Assembly (NCBI GenBank): GCA_964405405.1
Contig: CAYONT010000006.1
Span: 18,134 to 82,133 of the forward strand
DNA length: 64,000 nt
Source: CAMCYM01 sp964405405
Lineage (GTDB): Bacteria > Bacteroidota > Bacteroidia > Flavobacteriales_D > Sanyastnellaceae
Direction: 5' to 3'
Each line of letters begins with the position of its first letter. Position 1 is the first letter of the stretch. The position numbers and the translations under genes are program-made. This document shows positions 16,681 through 26,308 of the stretch, in pieces. Under the pieces are notes generated by a model, which worked only from the letters and a program-made list of their open reading frames with translations, was not told where the DNA came from and did not search any database.

Positions 16681-17691
16681 TCAGAATGCAGGACAATTGA
16701 TTGTCCGGAATTTCGAGCGCTTGCCCTTGCAATCGAACTGAATGGTCATGCTCACTTCATGGGCACCCCCTGTGGCTGGCGTCAGTTCTGATACTGTTAC
16801 GTCGTAGCTGTAACCAAACCGAACCACGTCAGATTCCAATCCCAACGTAACGATGAAGGCGTCTCGGTAATCCGTGAAAAGGATGCCCCGATACCAAATT
16901 CCACCCACCAAAGGCCCCTTCTTGACGTAGGTTCCGATGTTCAGTTGCTGGAATTCGCCCTGACGGCGGTACAAGATGTTCGGAGAAATCGTAGCCAATA
17001 CCCCCGTCACATTGCGCTGCAATGGAAGTACGGCGCCCCCATGTACGGTGTACTTCATGGGCAAGCGGCTCGTGCCTACAACCAAGGATTCGTTGGGCTC
17101 GTTCAAGTGGTGAACAGCCAAACCACCATAAAACTTCTCGCTGAATCCCAGCAACCCCGCGCTGAAGTCCACGTTCTGAACCGTGCCACCCCGTGGAATG
17201 TCCTGGGTCTCGTAGATGAACCCGCGGCGGGGATCGATCATGTCTCCGAAGGTGAGTCGGTCCCAATCCAAGGCCTTTTGCAAGTAAGTCACCTGCATGG
17301 CCGCCTTGATAGAGAACTTCTTGGTCACTGGCTGCTGGTAGCTGTAGATGCCGCTGGCGGTGGTGGTGGACAAGGTTCCCCGGCCCGCCTGATCGTTCAT
17401 GACGATGAAGCCCAAACCACCGGAGAGGGACTCCACATGTTGGTCATATGCCGCAGCGGAAGTCACGTAGGAACCGCTCATCGCGGGCCATTGGTTCCGG
17501 TAGCTCATGGTCAACCGGGGGCAACGTGCTGTACCTGCAAACGCGGGGTTCAGGTACAGGGGGTTCGCGTAATACTGGGTGAATTCCGGGTCCTGCCCGT
17601 AGGTGGTCGTGGGCGCTGCAAACCAACCGGTCAGGAGGAGCAGCAAACCCAGCGAGAGGGGCGCGAGAAGGACGTTAGATCGTTGCATCAT
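16681..17691 (-). CDS. PorP/SprF family type IX secretion membrane protein
   Basis: A 336-residue outer-membrane beta-barrel protein. After a signal peptide (MMQRSNVLLAPLSLGLLLLL) the mature start QDPEFTQYYANPLYLNPAFAG is the PorP/SprF hallmark. Further on, MSYRNQWPAM, FSIKAAMQVTYLQKALDW and FSAGLLGFSEKFYGGLAVHH are typical of the family. PorP/SprF proteins take part in T9SS assembly or in secretion of individual partner proteins. The gene is divergent from porU and upstream of gldJ on the same strand. ATG 17691 or the adjacent 17688 starts the signal peptide. Confidence 0.9.
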   Translation of the reverse strand: MMQRSNVLLAPLSLGLLLLLTGWFAAPTTTYGQDPEFTQYYANPLYLNPAFAGTARCPRLTMSYRNQWPAMSGSYVTSAAAYDQHVESLSGGLGFIVMNDQAGRGTLSTTTASGIYSYQQPVTKKFSIKAAMQVTYLQKALDWDRLTFGDMIDPRRGFIYETQDIPRGGTVQNVDFSAGLLGFSEKFYGGLAVHHLNEPNESLVVGTSRLPMKYTVHGGAVLPLQRNVTGVLATISPNILYRRQGEFQQLNIGTYVKKGPLVGGIWYRGILFTDYRDAFIVTLGLESDVVRFGYSYDVTVSELTPATGGAHEVSMTIQFDCKGKRSKFRTINCPAF

Positions 17692-17870
17692 GGCAGAGTG
17701 AACCAATGAATCCACAATAATAGAGAAAAAACTGGTGAGAACGATTTTTGAAGGCCAAACCGGCAAAAAGTTCCGAACTTTCGGTCGCCAGGATGCTGTC
17801 ATCAGGCAATACCTTGAGCAGAACGCACGTTGGAGCAATTGTGTTGCACGAACCGAAACGTGGATAGCGA

Positions 17871-20800
17871 ATGGAATACGGGATACGCAAGTGGATGGCG
17901 GTCGTCGGGGCTTGGGTTTGCGCCTTCGGAGCTTGGAGTCAGGCAGCCGAATCAGAGCTGCCCTGGGAACTGCAGGTTGAATGGGAAGGGCCAGGTGTTG
18001 CTCGAGAAGTTCCCATCGGCAAATGGGCGCCCCTGGAAGCGGAATGGCGGGAGGAAGTACCGTGGGTGCATGGGGTGGTTGCCCACGCGGGTGCTGCCGG
18101 CGCTGCGCGCTGGACCGGGGCCATGTGGGAGGCGACCCCGGTAGCGGGCGATGACCTGACCCAGCGTCAGCGGGACGTGCTGATTCAGCAGTCGGGGACT
18201 TGGGAGGCGCTGATGGAGAGCCGTTTCGTCCCGGGAGGAGCGCGAGAAGGGTCGTTCTGGCATTTCGCCCTGCCCGCCTTGCGCTGGAATGCCGATCTCA
18301 GCTGCTTCGAGCGGTTGCTGGGAGCAGCCGGATCCGTTTTTTTGGAGCCGGGGACAGGCGGGTCGGTGGAGCGATGGACGGTTTGGCCTAGCACATCCCC
18401 GCTGGCCCAACCTGGAGTGTATCAAGTTGCAGTAGCGCGCAGTGGGGTGTATCAATTGGACGCTGCATTTTGGGAAGAGGTGGGGTTGGATGTCAGCGGC
18501 ATCGATCCCCGACGGGTGGTAATTTATGGCAATGGTGGGCGTCCGCTGCCGATGGAAAACGCGGTGGATCGCCCGTTGGGAATTCGCACGGTCGCAGCGC
18601 AATGGCAGGGTGCGGCGGAGGATGTTTGGGGCGCTGGGGATGCCTTGTACTTCTATGCCCAGGGTCCGGATTGGGCGGGTTGGGATGCGGCGGCTGGAGC
18701 GCATCGTCATGCACGGCACCCGTGGAGCGACTCGGCGTATTACTACGTGCAAGTCTTGGGGCCTGAGGGCGTGGCGGATGCGCGCATGGTGAATGCGGAG
18801 GCCCCCGGTTCACCCCCCCTGCTCGAGGTGGACACGTACCAAGATGTGTTGTACCACGAATCGGAATGGGTGAGTCCCAACCGGTCAGGTCGCAGTTGGT
18901 TGGGAGAGGAGTTTGGGGTGGTGCAGGCGAGGACGTTCGATTTTCCGGTGCCTCATCCGGCGCCGGGGGCTGCACGGCTGGAGGTTCGGGTGGCGTCGCG
19001 GTCGATTGGGGTGGCCAGTGGATTTCAGGTGCTGGCGGGTGGATCGCCTTTGCCGGGAGGGGGCGGATTGACGCCTTCTGCCACGAGCGAATCCTCGACG
19101 AGCCTGGTGTACGCTGTGGCGGAGGGGGCTTGGGAAGGCGAGTGGGTGACGGGGTCGGGGGCCACAGCCCGGGTGGAGGTTACCCTTGGGTGGCAGGGCG
19201 CAAATCCTACGGCGCGCGGGTGGCTGGATTACATTCGACTGGTGCAGCCCCGGTCGCTTCGGTTTTCGGGGTCGCTGTTGCGTTTCGAGGGTGCGCAGCC
19301 GGAGGCGGAGATGGGGGGCGCAGCATACGAAGTGGCGGAGGGCTGGGGGGTGGGCCATGTTTGGGATGTGACGGACCCGGTGCAGCCCCGCCGCGTTTCG
19401 TGGACGCTGACCCCGGAGGGCAGTGTGCGCTTTGAAGCACCGCTGGATACCCTGCGTACCTTCTGTGTCTTCTCGGGGACCCAAGTTGCGCGGCCCCGGC
19501 TTGTGGGGGAGGTGGTAGCCCAGGACCTGCATGCCTGGGGACCCCAGGATTTGGTCATCGTGACGCGGCCGATGTTTTGGGAGGAAGCGGAGCGTTTGGC
19601 CTGGATGCACGCGAACGAAGGCATGCGGGTGGGACTGGCCTTGCAGGAGGATGTTTTTCATGCGTTTTCGAGTGGTAGTCCGGATCCGACGGCTTTGAAG
19701 ATGCTCATGATGATGCTGCGGGACCGCGCGGATGGGGTGGAGGCGGATCAGCCGCGGTACCTCCTCTTGTTCGGCGATGGAACCTTTGCGAACCGGGGGA
19801 ATTTCCAAGGGGGGCCTTACGTGATCACCTACCAAAGTGCGAACTCTGCCAGTCCCACGGACAGTTATGTCAGCGATGACTACTTCGGCTTTTTGGAGCC
19901 GGCTTATGGAGAGGGCATCGGTGACCGAATGTCCATTGGCGTTGGCCGCATTCCATGCAACACGGTTACAGAGGCTTCCGGATTTGTGGACAAATTGGCC
20001 CGCTACATGCAGTTGGAGGGCTTTGGAGGCGCGCCAGAGGATACATTGTGGTGGCAGGATTATGGAGTGGGCAGCGGCTGGGGAACGTGGCGGAATACGG
20101 TGTGCTTTGTTTCCGATGACATGGACGGAAGCGGTGGTCCGACGGAGGTGGTCCACATGCTCAACAGCGATGAGCATGCCCAGACCTTGCGGGAGCGGTA
20201 CAATGCATTCGATGTCAACAAGATTTACTTGGATGCTTACCCCCAAGAGACCACAGCTGGGGGCGAACGTTATCCTGATGCCGCCGAGGCCATCCAGCGC
20301 CAAATGAAGAGGGGGGCTTTGATTGTCAATTATATAGGACACGGAGGCGAAAAAGGTTGGGCCCACGAACGGGTGCTCAACACCACCATGATTCAGGATT
20401 GGGACAATGCTTACCGCATGCCTCTGATGATGACGGCAACCTGTGAGCTTGCCCGGTTTGACGACCCTGCTGTGGAGAGTGCCGGAGAGATGATGGTGAT
20501 GAATTCGGCCGGTGGGGCTGTGGGCATGCTCACAACCACCCGGGTCGTATTCAGCGGTTCCAACCAGCAGCTCAACCGGGCTTTTTACGATGTGGTGTTG
20601 GAACGTGGGCCATCGGGTTATCCCCGGTTGGGCGACGTCGCACGCGCGACGAAGAACGACCCCCAGGTGAGCAGCACCAGCAACAAGCGCAACTTCAGCC
20701 TCCTGGGGGATCCGGCCTTGCGGCTGGCTTACCCGGCGCACCGGGTGTTCGTTGACATGGAGCAGGATACCTTGCGAGCCCTGGAGTCAGGAAGGGTGCG

Positions 20801-21794
20801 TGGGTATGTGGGGTCGCATACCGGAGACACCCTGCACGATTTTTCCGGTCATGTGGTGGTGCGGGTTTTTGACAAAACCAGCCAGGTCACGACCCTCAAC
20901 AACGATGGCGCGGGATCACCGCACACTTACAGCCTGTTCCGCAATGTCATTTTTCAGGGATTGGCCTCGGTAGAAGGGGGTGTTTTTTCATGCGATTTCG
21001 TGGTGCCCCGCGACATTGATTACGCTTTCGGACCAGGCCGGGTGAGTTGTTACGCGGCCGGGAGCGGGATGGATGCGCACGGGGTGAGCGAAGATTGGAT
21101 CATCGGCGGGGTGGCGGAGACCTTTGAGTTGGATGTGACGCCGCCGGGTTTGGCCTTGTACATGAATGATTTGCAGTTCATTAATGGCGGAATGACGGAC
21201 GCAAATCCCACGTTGCTCGCCCTCGTGCAAGACGCGGGGGGCATCAATACTTCTGGGGTCGGCATCGGTCATCAGATGAAGGCGGTGCTGGATGGGGACG
21301 AGAATGGGGCCATCGTGCTCAACGATTACTATGTCTCTGAGGTGAATACGTTTCAACGAGGTGCGGTGCGTTACCCCTTTGAGGGTCTGGAGGAGGGTCC
21401 CCATCGGCTTGAGGTGACGGTGTGGGATGTCCAGAACAACAAGGCGGCGGGGACCCTAGATTTCGTGGTGGATGCAGGGGGACTGGCGGTAGGGGCTGTG
21501 GCGGCGTACCCAAATCCCACGACGGACGAGGTTTGGTTCACATTCGAACACAATGCCCCATTCGAGCCCGGGACGCTGACCCTTGATGTTTTTGCCCCGG
21601 ATGGACGGCAGGTCATGGGGTCAAGCCAAACCTGGTCCCCAACGGGTTATCGTTCCGCGCCTTGGCGATGGGACCTCCGCAACCCGGGTGGCAACCCGGT
21701 GCAACCCGGGGTGTACGTTTATCGTATGACCCTGCAACAAAACAGTGGATCCGTAGCACAATATTCTGGGCGCTTGGTCGTTTTACGCCCGTGA
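17871..21794 (+). CDS. porU: Type IX secretion C-terminal signal peptidase PorU
   Basis: A 1307-residue family C25 (gingipain-like) cysteine peptidase that removes the C-terminal sorting domain from T9SS cargo at the cell surface. After a signal peptide (residues 1-26) comes a long beta-rich region. The peptidase core follows: LLLFGDGTFANRGNF, DSYVSDDYFGFLE, SIGVGRIPCNT, catalytic His824 in NYIGHGGEKGWAHE and catalytic Cys858 in MMTATCELARFDDP. The C terminus has its own sorting-like domain (VAAYPNPTTDEVWFTFEHN, GVYVYRMTL). It is followed after 31 nt by porV, its known partner in the attachment complex. Confidence 0.95.
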   Translation: MEYGIRKWMAVVGAWVCAFGAWSQAAESELPWELQVEWEGPGVAREVPIGKWAPLEAEWREEVPWVHGVVAHAGAAGAARWTGAMWEATPVAGDDLTQRQRDVLIQQSGTWEALMESRFVPGGAREGSFWHFALPALRWNADLSCFERLLGAAGSVFLEPGTGGSVERWTVWPSTSPLAQPGVYQVAVARSGVYQLDAAFWEEVGLDVSGIDPRRVVIYGNGGRPLPMENAVDRPLGIRTVAAQWQGAAEDVWGAGDALYFYAQGPDWAGWDAAAGAHRHARHPWSDSAYYYVQVLGPEGVADARMVNAEAPGSPPLLEVDTYQDVLYHESEWVSPNRSGRSWLGEEFGVVQARTFDFPVPHPAPGAARLEVRVASRSIGVASGFQVLAGGSPLPGGGGLTPSATSESSTSLVYAVAEGAWEGEWVTGSGATARVEVTLGWQGANPTARGWLDYIRLVQPRSLRFSGSLLRFEGAQPEAEMGGAAYEVAEGWGVGHVWDVTDPVQPRRVSWTLTPEGSVRFEAPLDTLRTFCVFSGTQVARPRLVGEVVAQDLHAWGPQDLVIVTRPMFWEEAERLAWMHANEGMRVGLALQEDVFHAFSSGSPDPTALKMLMMMLRDRADGVEADQPRYLLLFGDGTFANRGNFQGGPYVITYQSANSASPTDSYVSDDYFGFLEPAYGEGIGDRMSIGVGRIPCNTVTEASGFVDKLARYMQLEGFGGAPEDTLWWQDYGVGSGWGTWRNTVCFVSDDMDGSGGPTEVVHMLNSDEHAQTLRERYNAFDVNKIYLDAYPQETTAGGERYPDAAEAIQRQMKRGALIVNYIGHGGEKGWAHERVLNTTMIQDWDNAYRMPLMMTATCELARFDDPAVESAGEMMVMNSAGGAVGMLTTTRVVFSGSNQQLNRAFYDVVLERGPSGYPRLGDVARATKNDPQVSSTSNKRNFSLLGDPALRLAYPAHRVFVDMEQDTLRALESGRVRGYVGSHTGDTLHDFSGHVVVRVFDKTSQVTTLNNDGAGSPHTYSLFRNVIFQGLASVEGGVFSCDFVVPRDIDYAFGPGRVSCYAAGSGMDAHGVSEDWIIGGVAETFELDVTPPGLALYMNDLQFINGGMTDANPTLLALVQDAGGINTSGVGIGHQMKAVLDGDENGAIVLNDYYVSEVNTFQRGAVRYPFEGLEEGPHRLEVTVWDVQNNKAAGTLDFVVDAGGLAVGAVAAYPNPTTDEVWFTFEHNAPFEPGTLTLDVFAPDGRQVMGSSQTWSPTGYRSAPWRWDLRNPGGNPVQPGVYVYRMTLQQNSGSVAQYSGRLVVLRP

Positions 21795-21804
21795 TTCTTC
21801 GGAC

Positions 21805-21812
21805 TACATTTG
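21805..21812 (+). promoter_or_regulatory. porV -7 box (TACATTTG)
   Basis: TACATTTG is a perfect TAnnTTTG match in the 31-nt gap between porU and porV, 13 nt before ATG 21826. It may allow porV to be transcribed independently of porU. Confidence 0.4.
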
Positions 21813-21825
21813 CCGCTCGAACAAG

Positions 21826-23097
21826 ATGATGAAAAGGACTTTCCCAACCATCGTGCCCGGAATGATTGGGCTTTTGGGCCTGCAGGCCTTGCTGGGCCTC
21901 GGAGGCGCCCATGCCCAGCTCAATCCGGATGATCCCACCCGAATCGTTCAATTGAACACCATCACCACGGCTGTGCCGTTTTTGATGATCGGCCCGGACT
22001 CCCGCTCTGGAGCTTTGGGCGATGCGGGGGTGGCCCTGTCACCTGATGGGAATAGCTTGCACTGGAATCCAGCGAAGATGGCATTTCTGGAGAACGATGT
22101 GGAGTTCAGTCTCAGTTATGCTCCTTGGCTGCGGGCTTTGGTGGATGACATGAATTTGGCCTATCTTACCGGAATCCGGCGGATCAATTCCCGGCAAGCT
22201 TGGGGTGGCGCCCTGCGTTACTTCAGTTTGGGGAACATCACCTTCACGGACGAGTCCGGAACGACCATTCGCGATTTTCAGCCGGCAGAGTTCAGCTTGG
22301 ATCTCGGGTTCTCCCAGAAGTTCACGGACCGTTTCGGGGGTGGCATCGCCAGCCGGTTCATCAATTCGAACTTGACGGGGGGTACCAATGTGTTGGGCGC
22401 CAATTCGAAGCCCGGCAGGTCGGTGGCCATCGATGCGAGCTTGTTTTACACCAACCCCAAGGCCCGGTTGTTCGGCAAGAAGGGGGAATTCAATTGGGGT
22501 CTCAACGTGAGCAACATCGGCGCCAAGATGAGCTACACGGAGAGTGCAGACCGGGACTTCATTCCCACCAACCTGCGGACGGGTTGGGCTTACAAACTGC
22601 CCTTGGATGCGGACAACAGCCTGACGTTCACGATGGATGCGAACAAGCTGTTGGTTCCTACTACGCCCATTTATGACCAGGAATCGGGGACGGAAATCGT
22701 CAGCGGATACGACCCCAACATCGGGGTAGCGTCGGCGATGGTCCAGAGTTTTTACGACGCCCCGGGCATTGTGGACTTCAACATGGACGGCACGTACACC
22801 ATTGAACCGGGCAGCATCTTCCGGGAGGAACTGCGTGAGTACAACCTCGGTGGGGGGATTGAATATGGTTTTGGTGACGTTTTCGCGTTCCGTAGCGGAT
22901 TCTTCAACGAGCATTACTCCAAGGGGAACCGGCAGTTTATCACGTTGGGAGCAGGCTTGAAGTACACTGTCTTTACGGTGGACTTGTCTTACCTCATCTC
23001 CACGCGGCAACAGAATCCCTTGGCGAACACCTTGCGTTTCACCTTGCGGTTGCAGTTTGCTGAATTGAAGGGCAGCAAAAACGCTGATGACGAATGA
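21826..23097 (+). CDS. porV: Type IX secretion outer membrane protein PorV (LptO)
   Basis: A 423-residue outer-membrane barrel of the FadL-like PorV family that shuttles T9SS cargo from the translocon to the PorU-containing attachment complex. The signal peptide ends in GAHAQ. The mature region has the PorV signature TAVPFLMIGPDSRSGALGDA followed by GVALSPDGNSLHWNPAKMAF, and later SYAPWLRALV and GGALRYFSLGNI. It ends in barrel strands (TLRFTLRLQF). The stop overlaps the ispF start by 4 nt. Confidence 0.96.
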   Translation: MMKRTFPTIVPGMIGLLGLQALLGLGGAHAQLNPDDPTRIVQLNTITTAVPFLMIGPDSRSGALGDAGVALSPDGNSLHWNPAKMAFLENDVEFSLSYAPWLRALVDDMNLAYLTGIRRINSRQAWGGALRYFSLGNITFTDESGTTIRDFQPAEFSLDLGFSQKFTDRFGGGIASRFINSNLTGGTNVLGANSKPGRSVAIDASLFYTNPKARLFGKKGEFNWGLNVSNIGAKMSYTESADRDFIPTNLRTGWAYKLPLDADNSLTFTMDANKLLVPTTPIYDQESGTEIVSGYDPNIGVASAMVQSFYDAPGIVDFNMDGTYTIEPGSIFREELREYNLGGGIEYGFGDVFAFRSGFFNEHYSKGNRQFITLGAGLKYTVFTVDLSYLISTRQQNPLANTLRFTLRLQFAELKGSKNADDE

Positions 23098-23582
23098 TGC
23101 CGGATTTCAGGGTGGGCACTGGTTATGATGTGCATGTTCTGGCTCCTGGAGTGCCTTTTTGGCTGGGGGGCATCGCCGTACCCCATGAAGCCGGTGCCGT
23201 TGGACACAGCGATGCCGATGTCTTGCTCCATGTGATTTGTGATGCCCTGTTGGGGGCATGTGCCTTGGGGGACATCGGTCAGCATTTTCCGGATACCGAC
23301 CCTGCCTACAAGGGAATCGACAGCAAGAAGCTGTTGGCCGAAGTGTACGACATGGTGCTGGATGCAGGCTGGGAGTTGGTGAATTTGGACACGGTGCTCT
23401 GCTTGCAGCGACCCAAAATTGCCCCCCATGTGCCTGCCATGCGGCAAGCCATCGCAGGGGTGATGGGAGTGGACATTTCCCAAGTGGCCGTCAAGGCAAC
23501 CACCACAGAAAAGTTGGGATTTGTGGGCCGAGAAGAGGGGGTCTCCGCCCATGCGGTGGTCCTGGTTCGCAGGCGGGCCTGA
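23094..23582 (+). CDS. ispF: 2-C-methyl-D-erythritol 2,4-cyclodiphosphate synthase
   Basis: A 162-residue enzyme of the MEP isoprenoid pathway that cyclises CDP-methylerythritol phosphate to MEcPP with release of CMP. Zinc ligands lie in GYDVHVL (D and H) and in GHSDADVLLHVICDALLGA. Substrate contacts are in DIGQHFPDTD, and ATTTEKLGFVGREEGVSAHA closes the homotrimer. The length is normal. The start ATGATG overlaps the porV stop, so translation is probably coupled; the second ATG at 23097 is an equal alternative. Confidence 0.97.
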   Translation: MMPDFRVGTGYDVHVLAPGVPFWLGGIAVPHEAGAVGHSDADVLLHVICDALLGACALGDIGQHFPDTDPAYKGIDSKKLLAEVYDMVLDAGWELVNLDTVLCLQRPKIAPHVPAMRQAIAGVMGVDISQVAVKATTTEKLGFVGREEGVSAHAVVLVRRRA

Positions 23583-23596
23583 GGCGCAGGGGCTTT

Positions 23597-24214
23597 TTAC
23601 TCGGTTTCGCCGGGCGTTTCGAAATGACCCGGGACCACATTCGCGTCAAAAAAGACCTTGATGACGGCCGTGTCACGGAGCAAATCCACCTTGCCGATTT
23701 CGATCTTCTCAATGACTACCCCGGTCCTGCGGGAAAGATCAGCAATCAGTTCATCGCGTCTTCCTGAGTGAATGAGGTCCACCCGGTCGTAGATGACAAT
23801 CTTCGTGGCCAGGTGGCGCAGTTTCCACAGCCGCTCGAGCACCCAAGTCAAGCCCCAGATGGTGCCATTTGCCACCAGGACCACAGCCCAAGTGTCTGAC
23901 CCTGAGGCGAGAGCGTTGATGACGGCCAAGGCGATGACCAAGAAAAGGTAGGTCATTTCTCGGATGGGGATGGCATCGGTTCGGTAACGGATGATGCCGA
24001 AAATGGCGAACAATCCGAGTGCAAATGCCAAGTCCAGTTCGACGCCAATCAACAGGCGGCACAGGAGGAAAACGGAAGTGGAAACACTGAGGAAAGTGAA
24101 TACAAACTCCCTACGCTGGGCGGCTTGGTGGTAAATGAACAGGACCAACACCAAGGCGGAAACCAGGTTCCCCAGAAAGGCGGGCAAGAAATCTTCGAGG
24201 ATGGACGGGGTCAT
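23597..24214 (-). CDS. DUF4956 domain-containing membrane protein
   Basis: A 205-residue protein with four to five membrane segments in the first 130 residues and the DUF4956 core LFAIFGIIRYRTDAIPIREM. A soluble C-terminal domain follows (ATKIVIYDRVDLI to DANVVPGHF). DUF4956 proteins are repeatedly paired with VTC-domain polyphosphate polymerases, as here: the start overlaps the stop of the VTC gene by 4 nt. The role is unknown; a membrane partner of the polymerase is a reasonable inference. Confidence 0.88.
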   Translation of the reverse strand: MTPSILEDFLPAFLGNLVSALVLVLFIYHQAAQRREFVFTFLSVSTSVFLLCRLLIGVELDLAFALGLFAIFGIIRYRTDAIPIREMTYLFLVIALAVINALASGSDTWAVVLVANGTIWGLTWVLERLWKLRHLATKIVIYDRVDLIHSGRRDELIADLSRRTGVVIEKIEIGKVDLLRDTAVIKVFFDANVVPGHFETPGETE

Positions 24215-25116
24215 GGGTTCAGGGACCGTTGGATGTCGCGGAATACAGGCAGGTAGGTGCGCAAAGGTAATTGAGGATGCATCAGGCCCGTTCCCAGGAT
24301 GTACTTCGACAACCGCGTGGGACGGCCAAGCGGCGGGTGAGCGCCGAGGAAATGGTCTACAATGCGGTAGATGGGAGATTGCCGATCGATCCGAACCTGC
24401 TTGATTTCCATGACCGCAATCCCGGAGACCCTGCGCAACATGGGGGCGGCTTCTGGATCGTCAATGGCGTGCTCAGGGCGGCCGTAAACCAAATCGGTAT
24501 CCACCGTGATGCGCTCACCCCGGGCGCTGTGCACCAACGTGAAGCGGTTGAATTTGGAGCGCATCACAGCCCCGGAGCGATCGGCGTAGGGAAAGTGGAG
24601 GCGCATGAATTCCGATTCCTGCGCCGTGAGCGGGGCGTCCCAGGCTGCGTCAGATCTACGGACGATGCGGTCCTTTACGGTGCGGCCATGGACCGTCTTG
24701 CGCTTGACTTCGACAAAGGTTTGGCCATTGGATCCGTAACTCCGGATGCGGGCCTTGTGCCGAACTTTCCGGCCGCGCACATGATCGTTGAACGCATGGA
24801 AATCAGGCGAGTCGTAGAAGACATTGTCATACCGGCTCTGGCGTTGCCCATTCACCTCCAAAATTCGGTAGCCGCCGTCCTTTTCCCCCTCCGTGGCATG
24901 GCAATAGGCCAAAATCTCCGGCAACCAGCGCTCAGACACGATCAGCTTGTGATCGAGTCGGTCGAGCAACGCGGCGCCCGCAACCTCCTCCAAGCCGATG
25001 GGGCGGAGGGTGGAAAGGGATTCAAGCAGGTTCAACGCCGGAAATATACTGCAACCCAGCGATGGAGACGCACAGTACGCACCCGGGGGCATGAAATCCG
25101 GCGCGAAGTCCGCCAA
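24211..25116 (-). CDS. VTC domain-containing protein (polyphosphate polymerase-like)
   Basis: Up to 301 residues. The VTC fold is a triphosphate-tunnel relative that makes polyphosphate from ATP. The tunnel motifs are visible: LLDRLDHKLIVSERWL, QSRYDNVFYDSPDFHAFNDH, RHKARIRSYGSNGQTFVEVKRK with basic and acidic tunnel residues, RSKFNRFTLV, and VMEIKQVRIDR near the end. It is the first gene of a two-gene unit with DUF4956. The start is uncertain: ATG 25116, ATG 25092 or a later non-ATG codon. A TATATTTC box lies inside the assumed N terminus, so the real protein may be about 25 residues shorter. Confidence 0.83.
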   Translation of the reverse strand: MADFAPDFMPPGAYCASPSLGCSIFPALNLLESLSTLRPIGLEEVAGAALLDRLDHKLIVSERWLPEILAYCHATEGEKDGGYRILEVNGQRQSRYDNVFYDSPDFHAFNDHVRGRKVRHKARIRSYGSNGQTFVEVKRKTVHGRTVKDRIVRRSDAAWDAPLTAQESEFMRLHFPYADRSGAVMRSKFNRFTLVHSARGERITVDTDLVYGRPEHAIDDPEAAPMLRRVSGIAVMEIKQVRIDRQSPIYRIVDHFLGAHPPLGRPTRLSKYILGTGLMHPQLPLRTYLPVFRDIQRSLNP

Positions 25117-25143
25117 AATTCGAAGAACCCCAATGGGACAAAC

Positions 25144-25151
25144 TATATTTG
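25144..25151 (+). promoter_or_regulatory. pdhA -7 box (TATATTTG)
   Basis: TATATTTG matches TAnnTTTG and lies 21 nt before pdhA ATG 25173, between the divergent VTC gene and pdhA. No convincing TTG was seen at -33. Confidence 0.45.
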
Positions 25152-25172
25152 CGGGACAGAAATCGAGGAAGG

Positions 25173-26246
25173 ATGGCCACCACTACGAGCACCAAGCGCA
25201 CCCCAACGCAACCCGCGACCGCGAAGAAGAACGGTTCGAAGCAAACAGAAACCGCTCCTTCGGTCCCCCACAGCCGGGAAGTTTATGCCCGCTGGTTCCG
25301 CGACATGTACCTCATGCGGAAGTTCGAGGAACGTTGCGGCCAGCTCTACATCCAGCAGAAATTCGGTGGATTCTGTCACCTCTACATCGGACAAGAAGCC
25401 ATCCTCGCGGGCATGGTGGAGGCCATTCGGCCCACCGATCGGGTCATCACCGCCTACCGTGACCATGCCCATCCCATCGCCATGGGAACCGATCCCCGGC
25501 TGGTGATGGCCGAGCTCTTCGGCAAGCGCACCGGCACGAGCAAGGGGAAGGGCGGGTCGATGCATATGTTCGACAAGGAGCGCAACCTCTTCGGTGGTCA
25601 CGGCATTGTCGGAGGCCAAATCGGACTCGGCGCGGGCATCGCTTTCGCGGACAAGTACCGCAAGGAGGACCACGTCACGCTCTGTTTCTTCGGGGACGGC
25701 GCTGCGCGTCAGGGCATGCTCCACGAGACGTTCAACATGGCCATGACCTGGAAACTCCCTGTGATTTTCGTGGTGGAGAACAACAAATACGCCATGGGCA
25801 CCTCGGTCGAGCGGACTTCCAACGTGACCGACTTGTCCCTCTTGGGCGCTAGCTACGCCATGCCATCGGAAACAGTAGACGGTATGTCCCCCGAAGCGGT
25901 TTGCGCCGCATTCCAGCGGGCCGCAGCGCGCGGACGGGCAGGCGAGGGCCCCACCTTGCTCGACATTCAGACCTACCGTTACAAGGGGCACTCGATGTCG
26001 GATCCTCAGAAATACCGGACGAAGGAAGAAGTCAATGCCTTCCAGGACCGTGACCCCATTGAGCACGTTCGGGGCGTATTGCTGGCCCAAGGCTGGGCCA
26101 CCGAGGCAGCCCTGAAGGACGTTGAGCAAGAAGTGAAGGACCTGGTGGAAGAATGCATCCGATTTGCAGAGGAGAGCCCACTCCCCGAAGCCCACGAGTT
26201 GTACGAAGACGTATACTCTGACCCATACCCCTTTGTCCGGGATTGA
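25173..26246 (+). CDS. pdhA: Pyruvate dehydrogenase E1 component subunit alpha
   Basis: A 357-residue thiamine-diphosphate enzyme subunit that decarboxylates pyruvate and passes the acetyl group to the lipoyl arm of E2. After a basic, low-complexity N terminus come MYLMRKFEERCGQLYIQQK, the substrate-side CHLYIGQEA, HMFDKERNLFGGHGIVGGQI, and the ThDP motif GDGAARQGMLHETFNMAMTW ending in VVENN. The regulatory-loop sequence YRYKGHSMSDPQKYR is present. Only E1 alpha and E2 are here, so E1 beta must be elsewhere. ATG 25173 follows GGAGG-like purines and a -7 box; an in-frame TTG at 25149 is less likely. Confidence 0.95.
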   Translation: MATTTSTKRTPTQPATAKKNGSKQTETAPSVPHSREVYARWFRDMYLMRKFEERCGQLYIQQKFGGFCHLYIGQEAILAGMVEAIRPTDRVITAYRDHAHPIAMGTDPRLVMAELFGKRTGTSKGKGGSMHMFDKERNLFGGHGIVGGQIGLGAGIAFADKYRKEDHVTLCFFGDGAARQGMLHETFNMAMTWKLPVIFVVENNKYAMGTSVERTSNVTDLSLLGASYAMPSETVDGMSPEAVCAAFQRAAARGRAGEGPTLLDIQTYRYKGHSMSDPQKYRTKEEVNAFQDRDPIEHVRGVLLAQGWATEAALKDVEQEVKDLVEECIRFAEESPLPEAHELYEDVYSDPYPFVRD

Positions 26247-26308
26247 TGCTTCTCCCCATCCAAATTCCGAAACGCTGAATCGCTGAAACGCAACCACAAA
26301 ACGAGACC

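Noticed and set aside
18885..20741. 618-residue minus-strand frame inside porU
   Set aside because: Shadow of the porU coding sequence in a GC-rich genome; no domain, no promoter, and porU is intact on the other strand.
22039..23010. 323-residue minus-strand frame inside porV
   Set aside because: Antisense shadow; the porV reading frame is complete and recognisable.
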